A stretch of DNA of 64,000 nucleotides from Candidatus Cloacimonas sp. (GCA_035403355.1 DAONFA010000002.1:107933-171932), one strand, 5' to 3'. Shown: positions 26,549-36,177, counted from the stretch's first letter. A program made the numbers and translations. The notes: generated from the sequence alone by a model not told the origin.

Positions 26549-27394
26549 ATGAAAAAGTTACTGTTTATCTGTCTGATACTAATCCCATCCGCATTACTTT
26601 TAGCTGTGTTTGATGATTATCAACCATCTGCCATAGCCAGAGGTATGGGGGGTGCTTATACTTCCGTAGCCAAAGATGTAAATGCAATATTTTACAATCC
26701 TGCCGGGCTTACCAATACTTCTTTCAGTGCCAAACTTGGTTTTTCGCAGCTTTACAATCAGGATTTCAGTGAATTGAAAACTGTGGCTGTGGGCTACAAT
26801 TTACCTAAAAATTTGGGGACTATAGCATTGGGAACAAGAGTGATGGATGTAGATTTTGAAGATGTTAATCTGATGAGTGAGCAGGTTTATAGCTTAGCGC
26901 ACGGTTTCTATTTATTGCAGGATATTCATTCCCAAATTTCTTTCGGTTATACCGGCAATTTTTATCGCTTAAGTATGGATGGCGAAGATGACGATACTGC
27001 TTTGGGTATTGATTTGGGTGCCTTGGCAGTTTTACACAACAGAACTAATCTTGCTTTTGCCGTTACCAATATCAATAAAGCCAAAATGGGGGATGAAAAT
27101 CAAATAGACCTGCCCAGTAAAATGGCTTTGGGAATCTCCTATATTCCGTATGATAAAGTAACTACTTCCATAGAAGTGAAAAAGGACTTTGCCAAAGAAA
27201 CTGAATTTATGGGGGGAGTGGAAGCACATTTATTGGAACCCTTGGCGATTCGTTTCGGCGTTCATCAAAATCCTGCTACCTATAGTGCCGGCTTAAGTAT
27301 CTATATCCAGGATTTGGAAATGGATTATTCCTTTACCTATCATAGTGTTCTACCGGCAACACACTATTTTTCTTTGGGTTATAATTTCAATTGA
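26549..27394 (+). CDS. PorV/PorQ-like outer-membrane barrel protein
   Basis: A 281-residue protein. I start at ATG 26549, with AGTGAGG upstream, giving a signal peptide (KLLFICLILIPSALLLA). The mature start has RGMGGAYTSVAKDVNAIFYNPAGL, the UPF0164/PorV signature, followed by alternating strands to the end. PorV carries type IX secretion substrates to the surface in Bacteroidota. It lies directly after a protein with a FlgD-like sorting domain, so a similar export role is plausible but inferred. Confidence 0.8.
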   Translation: MKKLLFICLILIPSALLLAVFDDYQPSAIARGMGGAYTSVAKDVNAIFYNPAGLTNTSFSAKLGFSQLYNQDFSELKTVAVGYNLPKNLGTIALGTRVMDVDFEDVNLMSEQVYSLAHGFYLLQDIHSQISFGYTGNFYRLSMDGEDDDTALGIDLGALAVLHNRTNLAFAVTNINKAKMGDENQIDLPSKMALGISYIPYDKVTTSIEVKKDFAKETEFMGGVEAHLLEPLAIRFGVHQNPATYSAGLSIYIQDLEMDYSFTYHSVLPATHYFSLGYNFN

Positions 27395-27402
27395 GGGTTA
27401 GT

Positions 27403-27675
27403 ATGAAAGCAAAAAAGTTTATTCCAACCGTTATTCCTATCGTCTTTGAATTGCTCCATGTCTTTAAGCGAAATTCCAAACACGACCAGGATATCAGAAA
27501 AAAAGATCGGACTGCAGAAAAAATTGGTTCCCTGGAGCATTTAATGGTTCGTCTGGAAAAGAAAGTGCAGCAAAACAGGGATTATTACCAAAAGAGCATC
27601 AAGGGAGTAAGAATCTGGCTGGCAATCAATTCCGCATTACTTATAGCTATTCTGGTAAAACTATTTATCGGATGA
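27403..27675 (+). CDS. Small single-pass membrane protein with coiled coil, unknown function
   Basis: A 90-residue protein with a basic N-terminus, a charged helical middle (RTAEKIGSLEHLMVRLEKKVQQ) that suggests a short coiled coil, and one C-terminal membrane helix (WLAINSALLIAILVKLFIG). The ATG at 27403 follows GAGGG; a TTG at 27391 overlaps the previous stop but is less likely. No family is recognised. It closes the lspA to PorV-like operon. Confidence 0.55.
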   Translation: MKAKKFIPTVIPIVFELLHVFKRNSKHDQDIRKKDRTAEKIGSLEHLMVRLEKKVQQNRDYYQKSIKGVRIWLAINSALLIAILVKLFIG

Positions 27676-28080
27676 AGGAAAATCATTAGGACAGCAGGGC
27701 AAAACTTGCAGATTGAAAATAACTGAGAGGGTTATCAGGATTAAGATAACTTAGTTTTAAGAGAAGAGTAACTAATTGACCCGCTTTTACTAGGAAACCA
27801 GATATAATATAGTTCTCCTATAGATAATGCATAAATATTTTCCTGCCTTAGGGTAGATTCCAGCCATAAAAGTAGTTCGAAGCTGTCTAAACTATGGAAC
27901 TACCTCCAAAAAAAGGATACAATGTTAGCTGAGAAAAGGAATTGGTGAAAAATGACTTTTCTTTATCTGTTATTTCTCTGTTGTCCGTTCTAATTTAAGT
28001 GTCCAAAATTAAAAATTTATTCTATTTTGCAATAACTTAGCTTGGAATTTGCGAAACTTTTACCCCTTTCTGTAGCGAGC

Positions 28081-28183
28081 ATTATTCCCTGCCAAGTTGA
28101 ATCTTTTAGGCAGCATTAGCATTTCTTTAACGACTCCTTAACGAAGTTAAAGCATCGTTAAAGCATCGTTTAAGAGTCGTTTA
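28081..28183. repeat. TTAACGAAGTTAA element with long inverted repeat (copy 2)
   Basis: The left half resembles 14241-14307. The segment CTTTAACGACTCCTTAACGA (about 28125-28144) pairs imperfectly with TCGTTTAAGAGTCGTTTAAAAG (about 28166-28187) to give a stem of roughly 20 bp, with the smaller TTAACGAAGTTAA hairpin (28138-28150) and tandem AAGCATCGTT units inside. The transcript would be strongly folded. Confidence 0.5.
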
Positions 28184-28301
28184 AAAGCTGACCAGGCAAC
28201 AAGTAGTTACCTAAAGCCCGTAAAGTAATTTTATCCAGCAAGATAATATCAGGAGCAATGCTTCTTTTTGTAATTTCATTCAGCAATGCTGCAAGAAATG
28301 A

Positions 28302-28330
28302 TTGACAGAATAGGGCATAAAAATATTTGG
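28302..28330 (+). promoter_or_regulatory. Probable promoter of tRNA-Arg
   Basis: TTGACA at 28302-28307 is followed 16 bases later by TATTTG, a poor -10. The mature tRNA begins about 11 bases further. The -35 is exact; the -10 is uncertain. Confidence 0.4.
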
Positions 28331-28340
28331 TGTTTTATGT

Positions 28341-28417
28341 GCGCCCTTAGCTCAATTGGATAGAGCATCTGACTACGGATCAGAAGGTTGGGGGTTCGAC
28401 TCCCTTAGGGCGTGCCA
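28341..28417 (+). tRNA. tRNA-Arg (anticodon ACG)
   Basis: A full cloverleaf can be drawn. The acceptor arm GCGCCCT pairs with AGGGCGT (one G-U pair). The D arm holds AGCTCAATTGGATAGAGC. The anticodon stem TCTGA/TCAGA holds the loop CTACGGA, so the anticodon is ACG. The T arm holds GGTTCGACTCC and the CCA end is encoded. A34 is normally edited to inosine by TadA, reading CGN codons. Confidence 0.95.
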
Positions 28418-28427
28418 TTTTTTTCTT

Positions 28428-28451
28428 GCCAGCACTTGCTGGCTTTTTTTT
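28428..28451 (+). terminator. Rho-independent terminator after tRNA-Arg
   Basis: GCCAGC and GCTGGC form a perfect 6-bp stem with an ACTT loop, followed by eight T. It separates the tRNA from the ABC transporter gene, 11 bases downstream. Confidence 0.88.
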
Positions 28452-28462
28452 GTGGAATAATT

Positions 28463-30379
28463 ATGGCTATGAGACGGAGAATAAAGAACAGATGGAATAA
28501 TATTATCCTGATTTTCAGGATGATGTTGCGTTACTGGCATTATATGCTTGCCGGTTTTATATGTATGTTGCTTTTTGCTCTATTTAACGGGGTAAGCGTA
28601 ACTTTAGTAATTCCCCTGTTTGATTATGTATTTAAGCCGAATAAAGTAAATCTGTTATACACTGATTTCAGCAGTTTCCTGGTGGCTTTAGGGGAGATGC
28701 TGAAACAGCATATTAGCTCTTCCGGTGGTTTTTTCCCGGCAATTCAAAATTACGGTGCCTTATGGGAAGATGCCAAAGTGCTGATGTTGCAAACGGATTC
28801 GCTATCTATACTATATTTATTGTGTATAGCTATTTTTGCAGTTATTCTCTTGAAAAATGTCTTTTTCCTTGTCCATAAGATCTTATTCAATTCTTTACGG
28901 GGCAGAACTATTCGCGATATACGCAATTATATGTTTTCCCGCTATTTAAATCAGTCCCTATCATTTTTTAATCATCATCGTGTTGGCGATGCTATCGTTC
29001 GGATGGTTGGTGATGTAGAAATCGTTAGTGAACAGCTAATCAATTCCTTTGTGAATGTAATTCGGGAAGTGATAACGGTGATTGTTTTTGCCCGCATTGC
29101 ATATTTATTAAATCCTGTTTTACTATTATACAGCATTGTTATTTTGCCGGTGTTTTCGTTAGCGATAGGTCTTTTAGGCAAAAAAATAAAGAAATATTCC
29201 AAACGCATTCAGGAACAGCTCTCCAATCTTTTTTCCAATGTGGAGGAAGTGCTTAACAGTATGAAAATTGTGCAGGCATTTCGGCGCGAGAAATATGAAC
29301 GAAAGAATTTTGAAACTATTAATCAGAAACATTATCGGATGTGGTTTAAGGCACAATATTACGGAACACTGAATACTCCTATATCGGAATTGAATACTGC
29401 AATTACCGGAATAATAGTAATCGTCATTGGTGGTAATATGATCCTTACTCCGGGCAGCGGTTTTTCCTTAGGTGATTTTACCGCTTTCCTTTTTGCTTTG
29501 TTCTCTATGCTGCATCCGCTAAAAGTGATTACTCAGGTCTATACTGATATCCGTAAAGCTCTGGTTTCACTGGATAGAATTGGTTTGGTTATGAACCAGG
29601 AATCCCGCATTCAAGATAAACCCGATGCTATAGCTAAAGAAACATTTGATAGCGAAATAACCTTTGAAAATGTAACTTTCGGCTATAGAGAAAATAAACC
29701 GGTGCTCAAGAATTTTAATTTAACTATACCTAAAAGAAGTAAAGTTGCCTTTGTCGGCTCCAGCGGAAGTGGAAAAACAACAATCGCTAATTTGATGATT
29801 CGCCTGTATGATGTTTCTGCCGGTGCTATAAAAATTGACGGGATAGATATTAGAGATATTAAATTGGATAACTTACGCAAATTCTTCGGTATCGTAACTC
29901 AAGAATCCATTCTCTTCTCCAAATCCATCAAAGAAAATATTGCCTACGGCAGCCAGGAAGAAATTAGCGATGAACAAATCATCCAAGCTGCCCAAATTGC
30001 CAATGCGGATGAATTTATCAATGAACTACCCAATAAGTATAACGAAGTCCTTGGCAGTAAAGGTTCGGATTTATCAGGAGGACAAAAACAACGACTTTGC
30101 ATTGCACGAGCTATTGCCGGAGACCCTCCAATTTTAATTTTTGACGAGGCAACTTCTGCTCTGGATACGGAATCGGAACAAAAAGTGCAGCAGGCAATTG
30201 ATAAGGCAACCCAAAACAGAACTGTTATCTTGATCGCTCATCGGCTTTCTACAATTTTAAAAGCAGATAAGATAGTAGTTTTGGAAAAAGGGAAAATTGT
30301 GGGTATGGGAACACACCAGGAATTGATTCAAAACTGTCCCCGCTATCAACATCTTTATAATCTGCAGCAGGGTAAATAA
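28463..30379 (+). CDS. MsbA-like ABC exporter (fused membrane and ATPase domains)
   Basis: A 638-residue half-transporter. Six membrane helices occupy residues about 15-370, then an ATPase with Walker A GSSGSGKT (432-439), signature LSGGQ (537-541), Walker B ILIFDEA (557-563) and the H-loop histidine H593. An upstream frame extends into the tRNA, so the ATG at 28463 is preferred. It leads an operon of glycosyltransferases, which suggests export of lipid A-core or another glycolipid across the inner membrane. The N-terminal loop of about 80 residues between helices 1 and 2 is longer than in MsbA. Peptide export is possible but less likely here. Confidence 0.88.
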   Translation: MAMRRRIKNRWNNIILIFRMMLRYWHYMLAGFICMLLFALFNGVSVTLVIPLFDYVFKPNKVNLLYTDFSSFLVALGEMLKQHISSSGGFFPAIQNYGALWEDAKVLMLQTDSLSILYLLCIAIFAVILLKNVFFLVHKILFNSLRGRTIRDIRNYMFSRYLNQSLSFFNHHRVGDAIVRMVGDVEIVSEQLINSFVNVIREVITVIVFARIAYLLNPVLLLYSIVILPVFSLAIGLLGKKIKKYSKRIQEQLSNLFSNVEEVLNSMKIVQAFRREKYERKNFETINQKHYRMWFKAQYYGTLNTPISELNTAITGIIVIVIGGNMILTPGSGFSLGDFTAFLFALFSMLHPLKVITQVYTDIRKALVSLDRIGLVMNQESRIQDKPDAIAKETFDSEITFENVTFGYRENKPVLKNFNLTIPKRSKVAFVGSSGSGKTTIANLMIRLYDVSAGAIKIDGIDIRDIKLDNLRKFFGIVTQESILFSKSIKENIAYGSQEEISDEQIIQAAQIANADEFINELPNKYNEVLGSKGSDLSGGQKQRLCIARAIAGDPPILIFDEATSALDTESEQKVQQAIDKATQNRTVILIAHRLSTILKADKIVVLEKGKIVGMGTHQELIQNCPRYQHLYNLQQGK

Positions 30380-30410
30380 GTTAACAGTGCATAGCAGAGA
30401 GGAAAAAACA

Positions 30411-31355
30411 ATGAAAATTAGCGGCTTTTCCTTTGTGCGCAACGGGATAAAATTATACTATCCGGTAATTGAGTCCATATTAAGCATTTTGCCAATTTGC
30501 GATGAATTTATAATCGCAATAGGGAAAGGTGATTCTGACGATGAAACAAGGGAACGCATTTTGGCATTAAATGAACCAAAGATTAAAATTATTGATACAG
30601 AATGGGACCCCAAATTGTGCCAAAGGGGAGTTATTAATGCCTGGCAAACTGATATTGCTAAAAATGAATGCCAAGGCGACTGGCTTTTTTATCTGCAGGC
30701 AGATGAAGTTGTGCATGAAAAATATTTACCCGTAATTAAGAAACGCTGTGAAGAACTGCTAAACGATAAAGATGTAGAAGGTTTGCTCTTTGCCTATAAG
30801 CATTTCTGGGGTGATTATTATCACTATCAAAACGGGCATGGCTGGTATCCTTTTGAAATCAGAATTATCAGAAATGACCCTCATATCCATTCTTATCAGA
30901 GTGCTCAATCCTTTCGCTATTTTGAATATTATGATAATCCGCGTCAGGAAAAAGGAACCAGAAAATTGAAAGTTGCCAAAGTAGATGCGGAGATTTATCA
31001 TTACGGTTGGGTGCGTCCTCCCCATTTAATGCAAAATAAACGCCGAGCTTTAGATTCTGTGCATTGGGGGAAAGAAAAGGCAGATGCCTATTATAACAAA
31101 GCTCCACAATATTTTGATTATGGACCTTTGACCCGATTAGCTGTTTTCAAAGGTTCTCATCCGCAAGTTATGCAGAATAAAGTTTCGTGTTTTAACTGGC
31201 AGGATAAATTGCAACTGACAGGCAAACCCAATCCTTATCGGGAACCGCATAAACATGAGACCTTTAAAGCCCGCTTTTTAACTTTTATAGAAAAACACTT
31301 TAATGGTGGCAAACAAATCGGGACTTTTAAAAATTATATCTTATTGAAACGATGA
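30411..31355 (+). CDS. Glycosyltransferase family 2-like protein
   Basis: A 314-residue GT-A-type enzyme. The N-terminus KISGFSFVRNG and DEFIIAIGKGDSDD match the nucleotide-sugar region, and QADEVVHE near residue 100 serves as the DxD-like metal motif. The C-terminal part is unusual, with many Tyr and His. I chose the ATG at 30411, with GAGAGG upstream. It is coupled by ATGA overlap to the next glycosyltransferase. The sugar donor is unknown; the setting is LPS-core assembly. Confidence 0.8.
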   Translation: MKISGFSFVRNGIKLYYPVIESILSILPICDEFIIAIGKGDSDDETRERILALNEPKIKIIDTEWDPKLCQRGVINAWQTDIAKNECQGDWLFYLQADEVVHEKYLPVIKKRCEELLNDKDVEGLLFAYKHFWGDYYHYQNGHGWYPFEIRIIRNDPHIHSYQSAQSFRYFEYYDNPRQEKGTRKLKVAKVDAEIYHYGWVRPPHLMQNKRRALDSVHWGKEKADAYYNKAPQYFDYGPLTRLAVFKGSHPQVMQNKVSCFNWQDKLQLTGKPNPYREPHKHETFKARFLTFIEKHFNGGKQIGTFKNYILLKR

Positions 31356-32188
31356 GCATAAGCTTAATCATTCCTGTGTTTAATAATCTGAATTTATTGG
31401 AAAAATGCCTGTTTTCCGTTTACCGACAAAGTGTTCTACCAGATGAAATAATCCTTTCCGATGACGGCTCCGAAGAAGATATCGTTAGCTTTTTTAACGC
31501 TCAAAAAAAGAAAACCGCAATTCCGCTTATTTTAGTGAGACAGGAACATCTCCAATTTCGGGCTGCCAGAGTAAGAAACAACGGTGTTTCTGTTAGCAAA
31601 GGAGATGTTTTGGTTTTCCTGGATCAGGATATTGTAGTTCTGCCAGATTATTTAAAATGGATAAAGGCAAAACTCACTCCGGGAAGATTTCTAAGCGGTT
31701 ATCCTGTGCGTTTGAATAAAGAACAAAGCGATAAATTAACTTTGGAAATTATAGAACAGAATAACTGGGAGGCAATTTTAACTGCCGAACAAAAGAGAAA
31801 AATACAAAAACAGTATAAAAAGGACTTTCTATCCTATATACTATTTCGTTATCTACATCTTGGTGGGCACGGGGCAAAATTGCGAGGAGGTGTATCTGCT
31901 ATCTTTAAAAGTGATTTTGAATTAGTTAACGGATATGATGAAAACTATATTGATTGGGGAAATGAAGATGATGATTTGGGCAGACGCTTACAAGCATTAG
32001 GCAGAACCGGTTTTAATTTTGTATCTAAGCAAAACCCTCTTCACTTATATCATACACTTTATCACGATAAGGGTGAGAGGAAAAATGCCAATTATAGTGA
32101 ACACTGCAAAAACAAAATTTCACATAGAAATTATAGATGCCAAAAGGGTCTTAATTCTGAACGCAATGATTTGGAGATATTAAAATGA
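31352..32188 (+). CDS. Glycosyltransferase family 2
   Basis: A 278-residue GT2 enzyme: SLIIPVFNNLNLLEKCL, LSDDGSEED, the metal-binding FLDQDIV and a C-terminal GYDENYIDWGNEDDDLGRRL, the galactosyltransferase-type acceptor motif. It acts on the cytoplasmic face of the inner membrane, adding a sugar to a lipid-linked acceptor. It overlaps both neighbours by 4 bp, which indicates a single transcript. Confidence 0.9.
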   Translation: MSISLIIPVFNNLNLLEKCLFSVYRQSVLPDEIILSDDGSEEDIVSFFNAQKKKTAIPLILVRQEHLQFRAARVRNNGVSVSKGDVLVFLDQDIVVLPDYLKWIKAKLTPGRFLSGYPVRLNKEQSDKLTLEIIEQNNWEAILTAEQKRKIQKQYKKDFLSYILFRYLHLGGHGAKLRGGVSAIFKSDFELVNGYDENYIDWGNEDDDLGRRLQALGRTGFNFVSKQNPLHLYHTLYHDKGERKNANYSEHCKNKISHRNYRCQKGLNSERNDLEILK

Positions 32189-33336
32189 ATAACTTAGAGC
32201 GAGTATTAGGTTATCCTTTTTATTACACAGGGGTTTTAGCCGATAAGATTTTGCATTGGAATAATCCCGGTTCTCTTTTTTTCTTCTTTCCTCATTTTCA
32301 TACTGGAGGTGCAGAACAGGTTCATCTTGACATTTTGCGTATTTTTGCAGACCAAAAACCTTTTATTATAATTACTATGAATTCTCGTAATAAAGCCCAT
32401 TATCAGGCAATGCAAGATACCGGAAGATTGATTGAAATATATAAATACTTAAATAACGCAAACCGCTTTATAGTTAAGAATTTCTTCTATGGTTTTCTGG
32501 CTTCAATGATAAACAGGCATCCAAAAGCAGTAGTGCTTTCTGCTAACAGCACTATTTTCTATGAACTATGCTATTATTTGAAAGAGAGTTATATTATTGA
32601 TATTCTGCATGGACTTTTTGGAATAAATAACGAACACTGGATTCAAGCAACTCCCAAAATCAATAAAAGAATAGTTGTCTCTCAAGCAGTTTACAATGCA
32701 GTTAAAAACATCTATATAAACAATGGCTTTGCAGATAAATATGTTGAGCGTTTGAAAGTAATTCACAATGCTGTCCCTTTGTGTAATTTTAACATTACTA
32801 AGGATTGGAATGCTCCTCTGAAAATTGTCTTTATTGCACGCAATTCAAAAGAGAAGCGATTCCATTTATATCAACAAATTGCTGTAAAAGTTATTTACGA
32901 GCTTCCGGGGACAAAATTTTATTGTATAGGAAATTACGCTAAAACCGAACCGGTAGTGAATTTGGGCGAGATTTGTGACAGGCAAAAGTTATATCAAACC
33001 ATAAAGAGCTTTCATATTCTAATTCTATGTTCCAGTTCCGAGGGTTTTGGTTTGGTAATTTCTGAAGGGATGACTTGTGGCCTGGTTCCGCTGGCTACTG
33101 ATGTAGGAGGAGTGAGAGAGACATTTCAAGATGGCATTAGCGGTTTTTTAATTAAAGCTGAAAATGAAGAAGACATAATAGAGGAGTTTATTACTGATAT
33201 AAAGAAACTTGATGCTAACAGAGAATTGTTAAAACTAATGAGTAATTCAGCCAGGGATTATGTGCAAGAGCACATAAACTATGAGCGTTTTGCAGTTGAA
33301 TACACCAAAGTGATAGAAGAGGGAAAAAATCGGTAA
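32185..33336 (+). CDS. Glycosyltransferase family 4 (GT-B)
   Basis: A 383-residue GT-B enzyme. The acceptor domain carries FFPHFHTGGAEQVH, and the donor domain carries VFIARNSKEKRFH, SSSEGFGLVISEGMTCG (E-x7-E type) and TDVGGVRE. The family retains the configuration of the sugar. It starts inside the previous stop (ATGA) and its own TAA shares one base with the next ATG. Confidence 0.9.
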   Translation: MNNLERVLGYPFYYTGVLADKILHWNNPGSLFFFFPHFHTGGAEQVHLDILRIFADQKPFIIITMNSRNKAHYQAMQDTGRLIEIYKYLNNANRFIVKNFFYGFLASMINRHPKAVVLSANSTIFYELCYYLKESYIIDILHGLFGINNEHWIQATPKINKRIVVSQAVYNAVKNIYINNGFADKYVERLKVIHNAVPLCNFNITKDWNAPLKIVFIARNSKEKRFHLYQQIAVKVIYELPGTKFYCIGNYAKTEPVVNLGEICDRQKLYQTIKSFHILILCSSSEGFGLVISEGMTCGLVPLATDVGGVRETFQDGISGFLIKAENEEDIIEEFITDIKKLDANRELLKLMSNSARDYVQEHINYERFAVEYTKVIEEGKNR

Positions 33337-34082
33337 TGGAGCATCTTTCTGCGGTTTTAATTGTAAAAAACGAGGAACAGAATATTGCCCGTTGCTTAAA
33401 ATCTATTTCCCGGGTGGAGGAAATAGTTGTGTTGGATACCGGTTCCACCGATGAAACAGTGAATATTTGTAAGAATTTTGGTGCTAAGGTTTATTATTTG
33501 GATAAATGGGAGGGCTTTGGAAAAGCCAAACAGCAAGCAGTTGTTCTTGCTACTTTTGATTGGATTTTATCTATTGATGCTGATGAAGAACTTTGCCCTG
33601 AACTCCAAAAAGAGCTGCAGGAACTTAAAAAAAGGGAGTTTGATAACTCTGCCTGGCGCTTAAAAAGAAGATCATATTATTTAGGCAAGCCCATCCATTA
33701 TTGCGGTTGGCAAAATGATGCTCCCTTACGGATATTTAACCGCAAACTGGGTAAGTTTAGCGAAAAGCTTGTTCACGAAGGAGTTCAGACCTCTCAGAAA
33801 GTTAAAACCTGCAAACATTATCTATATCATTATACCAGTCCAACAGTGGCAGTGCATTTTGCTAAAATGCGTTTGTATGGAGAATTAAGTGCCCAACAGC
33901 TTTATGCTCAAGGCAAAAGAGCTAACGAATTGATAGCATTTGTTAGAGGCAGCTATAAGTTTATCAAAATGTATCTCTTCCAGCTTGGCTTTCTGGATGG
34001 TGCTAAGGGCTTCTTGCTGTGTAAAAATTCCGCTTGGGGTGTTTGGAACCGCTATCATCTTTTGGGGAAAATGAAAAAATGA
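33336..34082 (+). CDS. WaaE/KdtX-like LPS core glycosyltransferase (GT2)
   Basis: A 248-residue GT2 enzyme of the WaaE/KdtX group, which adds glucose or a similar sugar to the inner-core heptose in LPS. Seen are LIVKNEEQNIARCL, VLDTGSTDET, SIDADEEL (metal motif) and the distinctive RRSYYLGKPIHYCGW and RIFNRKLGKFSEKLVHE. The length is right for the group. The call of the subfamily is good, the exact sugar is inferred. Confidence 0.85.
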   Translation: MEHLSAVLIVKNEEQNIARCLKSISRVEEIVVLDTGSTDETVNICKNFGAKVYYLDKWEGFGKAKQQAVVLATFDWILSIDADEELCPELQKELQELKKREFDNSAWRLKRRSYYLGKPIHYCGWQNDAPLRIFNRKLGKFSEKLVHEGVQTSQKVKTCKHYLYHYTSPTVAVHFAKMRLYGELSAQQLYAQGKRANELIAFVRGSYKFIKMYLFQLGFLDGAKGFLLCKNSAWGVWNRYHLLGKMKK

Positions 34083-35161
34083 AGGTTCTTCATATTGATG
34101 CGGAAAAATATTGGAGAGGTGGTCAACAGCAGGCAGTTTACCTTTATGAAGGTATGCTGAAAAGAGGTTATGAATGTGGTTTTGTCTGCTGTCCCGGTTC
34201 TCAGTTACAGCGGTATTTTGAAACCAACCGGCTAAATTATCATTGTCTTACCTTTAGAAGCGAATCAGATATTATTTCAGCTTTCCAGTTAGCCCTTCTT
34301 TGCCGTCGTTATTCTTATAATATTTTACAGCTGCATAGCAGTCATTCTCTCAGTTGGGGTCTTTTAGCAAAATTATTTTACCCGAGCTTAAAACTCGTAG
34401 CAACCAGAAGAGTTGATTTTCCGATAGGGAAAAATCCCTTGTCCGCTTTTAAATACAAAACCAAAGCAGTAAATAAAATAGTTGCCGTTTCTGATAATAT
34501 TCGCAGGGTTCTAATTACTTGCGGTGTTGCTGCAGAAAAGATTACAGTTATTCATAGCGGTATAGATTTGGCTAAGTTTGACAGAGCTCAAGTTCCGGAA
34601 AACTTTTATAAAACCTGGAATATCCCTGAAGAGAGTATTATAGTAGGAACCGTAGCTGCTTTTGCAGGTCACAAGGACTACCCCAATTTTCTGAAAGCTG
34701 CCTCTCTGGCAGTGCAAGAAAAGCAGGAGCTGTTTTTTATGGCAGTAGGAGGGGGAAATTTACTTCCGGAAATGCAAAAAATGGCTGAGGAATTAGGTTT
34801 GCAGGGTCACATTGCCTTCACCGGTTTTCAAAAAGGAATAGGGCAGTTTTTGCAAGCGTTTGATATCTTTGTTTTGGCTTCCTGTCTGGAAGGGCTTGGA
34901 ACTTCTGTTTTAGAAGCAATGAGTGTTGGACTTCCCGTAATCGGGACAAGAGCAGGAGGCATCATAGAAATGATTAATTCAGGAGAAAACGGTTTACTTG
35001 TTCCTGCGCAAAATCCTTGGGAGCTATCTAAAGCTATTTTAACTTTGGCACAAAACCCTTTGCTGAGAGAAGAATATGGGAATAATGCCTTGAACAGTGT
35101 GCAGAAATTCAGCAAAGAACAGATGATTGATAAATACCTGGAACTATATACTTCATTATGA
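34079..35161 (+). CDS. Glycosyltransferase family 4 (GT-B)
   Basis: A 360-residue GT4 enzyme. The ATG at 34079 overlaps the WaaE-like stop (ATGA) and begins KVLHIDAEKYWRGGQQQAV, a family start; an earlier in-frame ATG is inside the previous gene. The donor domain has VGTVAAFAGHKDYPN, ASCLEGLGTSVLEAMSVGLP and TRAGGI. It probably adds an outer-core sugar. Confidence 0.9.
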   Translation: MKVLHIDAEKYWRGGQQQAVYLYEGMLKRGYECGFVCCPGSQLQRYFETNRLNYHCLTFRSESDIISAFQLALLCRRYSYNILQLHSSHSLSWGLLAKLFYPSLKLVATRRVDFPIGKNPLSAFKYKTKAVNKIVAVSDNIRRVLITCGVAAEKITVIHSGIDLAKFDRAQVPENFYKTWNIPEESIIVGTVAAFAGHKDYPNFLKAASLAVQEKQELFFMAVGGGNLLPEMQKMAEELGLQGHIAFTGFQKGIGQFLQAFDIFVLASCLEGLGTSVLEAMSVGLPVIGTRAGGIIEMINSGENGLLVPAQNPWELSKAILTLAQNPLLREEYGNNALNSVQKFSKEQMIDKYLELYTSL

Positions 35162-36177
35162 AAGAACCACAAAACATATTGATTGTGCAGACAGCTTTTA
35201 TAGGAGATGTGATATTAATTACACCTTTAATAAGAGCTACGGCGGAATTGTATCCACAGGCAAAAATAGATGTGATGGTTGTTTCTGAGGCAGCCATTCT
35301 TTTAAAAAACAATCATTTTGTGCAGGAAGTAATTGTAGATGAAAAGCGTAAAAATGTTTTGCTCTCTACCTTGCAACTAATCAAGCAAATTAAAAGTAAG
35401 CATTATGACCTGGTTATTTCTCCTCATAGTTCTTTTCGCACGCATTTAATATTATATTTAAGTAAAATTCCGGAACGCATCGGTTTTAACCGGGGCTCTG
35501 CTAAATGGATGTTGACAAAAAGAATAGAGCATCCCGTAGGACCTCATAAAATAGTTAAAAACTTAGGTCTATTAAAGCCCTTAACTGATAGGGAATTTGA
35601 TTTGCAAACAGAGCTTTTCCCATCGGATAAAGATAAACAGAAAGCAGAGGAATTGCTAAAAGCATTGTCCGGAAAGACATTAATTGCTATTGCTCCTGGC
35701 TCTATCTGGCAAACCAAATGCTGGCAACTGAAGTCCTATATAGCACTCTGCCGTAAACTTTTAGATAGTGGCTATGGAATTATCTTAATTGGCGGGGAAA
35801 GCGATAAATTTCTATGTGAGGAAATTGAAAATTCCATCCCCAAAGATAATGCTAAGCTAATTAATCTTGCAGGAGTTACTAATTTACTGGAAAGTGCGGC
35901 TGTGATAAAAAAGTGCTCTTTAATGATTTGTAATGATAGTGGTGCGATGCATATTGCCAATGCAATGCAGACCAGGGTTTTTGCCTTTTTCGGTCCCACG
36001 GTTCAGCGTTTTGGCTATTATCCTTACAGGCAGGGCGACAGGGTTTTTGAAGTTGACCTTGATTGTAGGCCTTGTGGCAGTCACGGCAGTAAAAAATGCC
36101 CGCAAAAACATCATAACTGTATGCAAAAGATAGAGGTAGAGCCGGTTTTTGCAGCAGTAACAGCTATTTTGAAATAG
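35158..36177 (+). CDS. Glycosyltransferase family 9, ADP-heptose:LPS heptosyltransferase-like
   Basis: A 339-residue GT9 enzyme. TAFIGDVILITPLIRA, APGSIWQTKCWQ, CNDSGAMHIANAM and FFGPT are all typical of the WaaC/WaaF family, which transfers heptose from ADP-heptose to the Kdo-lipid A acceptor. A cysteine-rich tail (DCRPCG, KKCPQKHHNC) matches WaaF/RfaQ. It overlaps the preceding gene by ATGA and ends the LPS core run. Confidence 0.9.
   Translation: MKEPQNILIVQTAFIGDVILITPLIRATAELYPQAKIDVMVVSEAAILLKNNHFVQEVIVDEKRKNVLLSTLQLIKQIKSKHYDLVISPHSSFRTHLILYLSKIPERIGFNRGSAKWMLTKRIEHPVGPHKIVKNLGLLKPLTDREFDLQTELFPSDKDKQKAEELLKALSGKTLIAIAPGSIWQTKCWQLKSYIALCRKLLDSGYGIILIGGESDKFLCEEIENSIPKDNAKLINLAGVTNLLESAAVIKKCSLMICNDSGAMHIANAMQTRVFAFFGPTVQRFGYYPYRQGDRVFEVDLDCRPCGSHGSKKCPQKHHNCMQKIEVEPVFAAVTAILK

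Larger units (their letters stand above)
27676..28340. other. Intergenic region with hairpin-rich repeat and possible dead frame
   Basis: No clear gene is visible before the tRNA. At 28081-28183 lies a copy of the TTAACGAAGTTAA element expanded into a long imperfect inverted repeat. On the minus strand from about 28338 to 28170 a frame without start or ribosome site reads SFLAALLNEITKRSIAPD and onward, and may be a gene remnant. A TTGACA at 28302 is likely the tRNA promoter -35. Confidence 0.4.

Noticed and set aside
27952..27993. A 13-codon frame MTFLYLLFLCCPF with a nearby AAAGGA
   Set aside because: Too short to support and not followed by any structured element.
28412..28462. Longer start for the ABC transporter
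   Set aside because: It lies within the tRNA and its terminator; the ATG at 28463 is the first sensible one.
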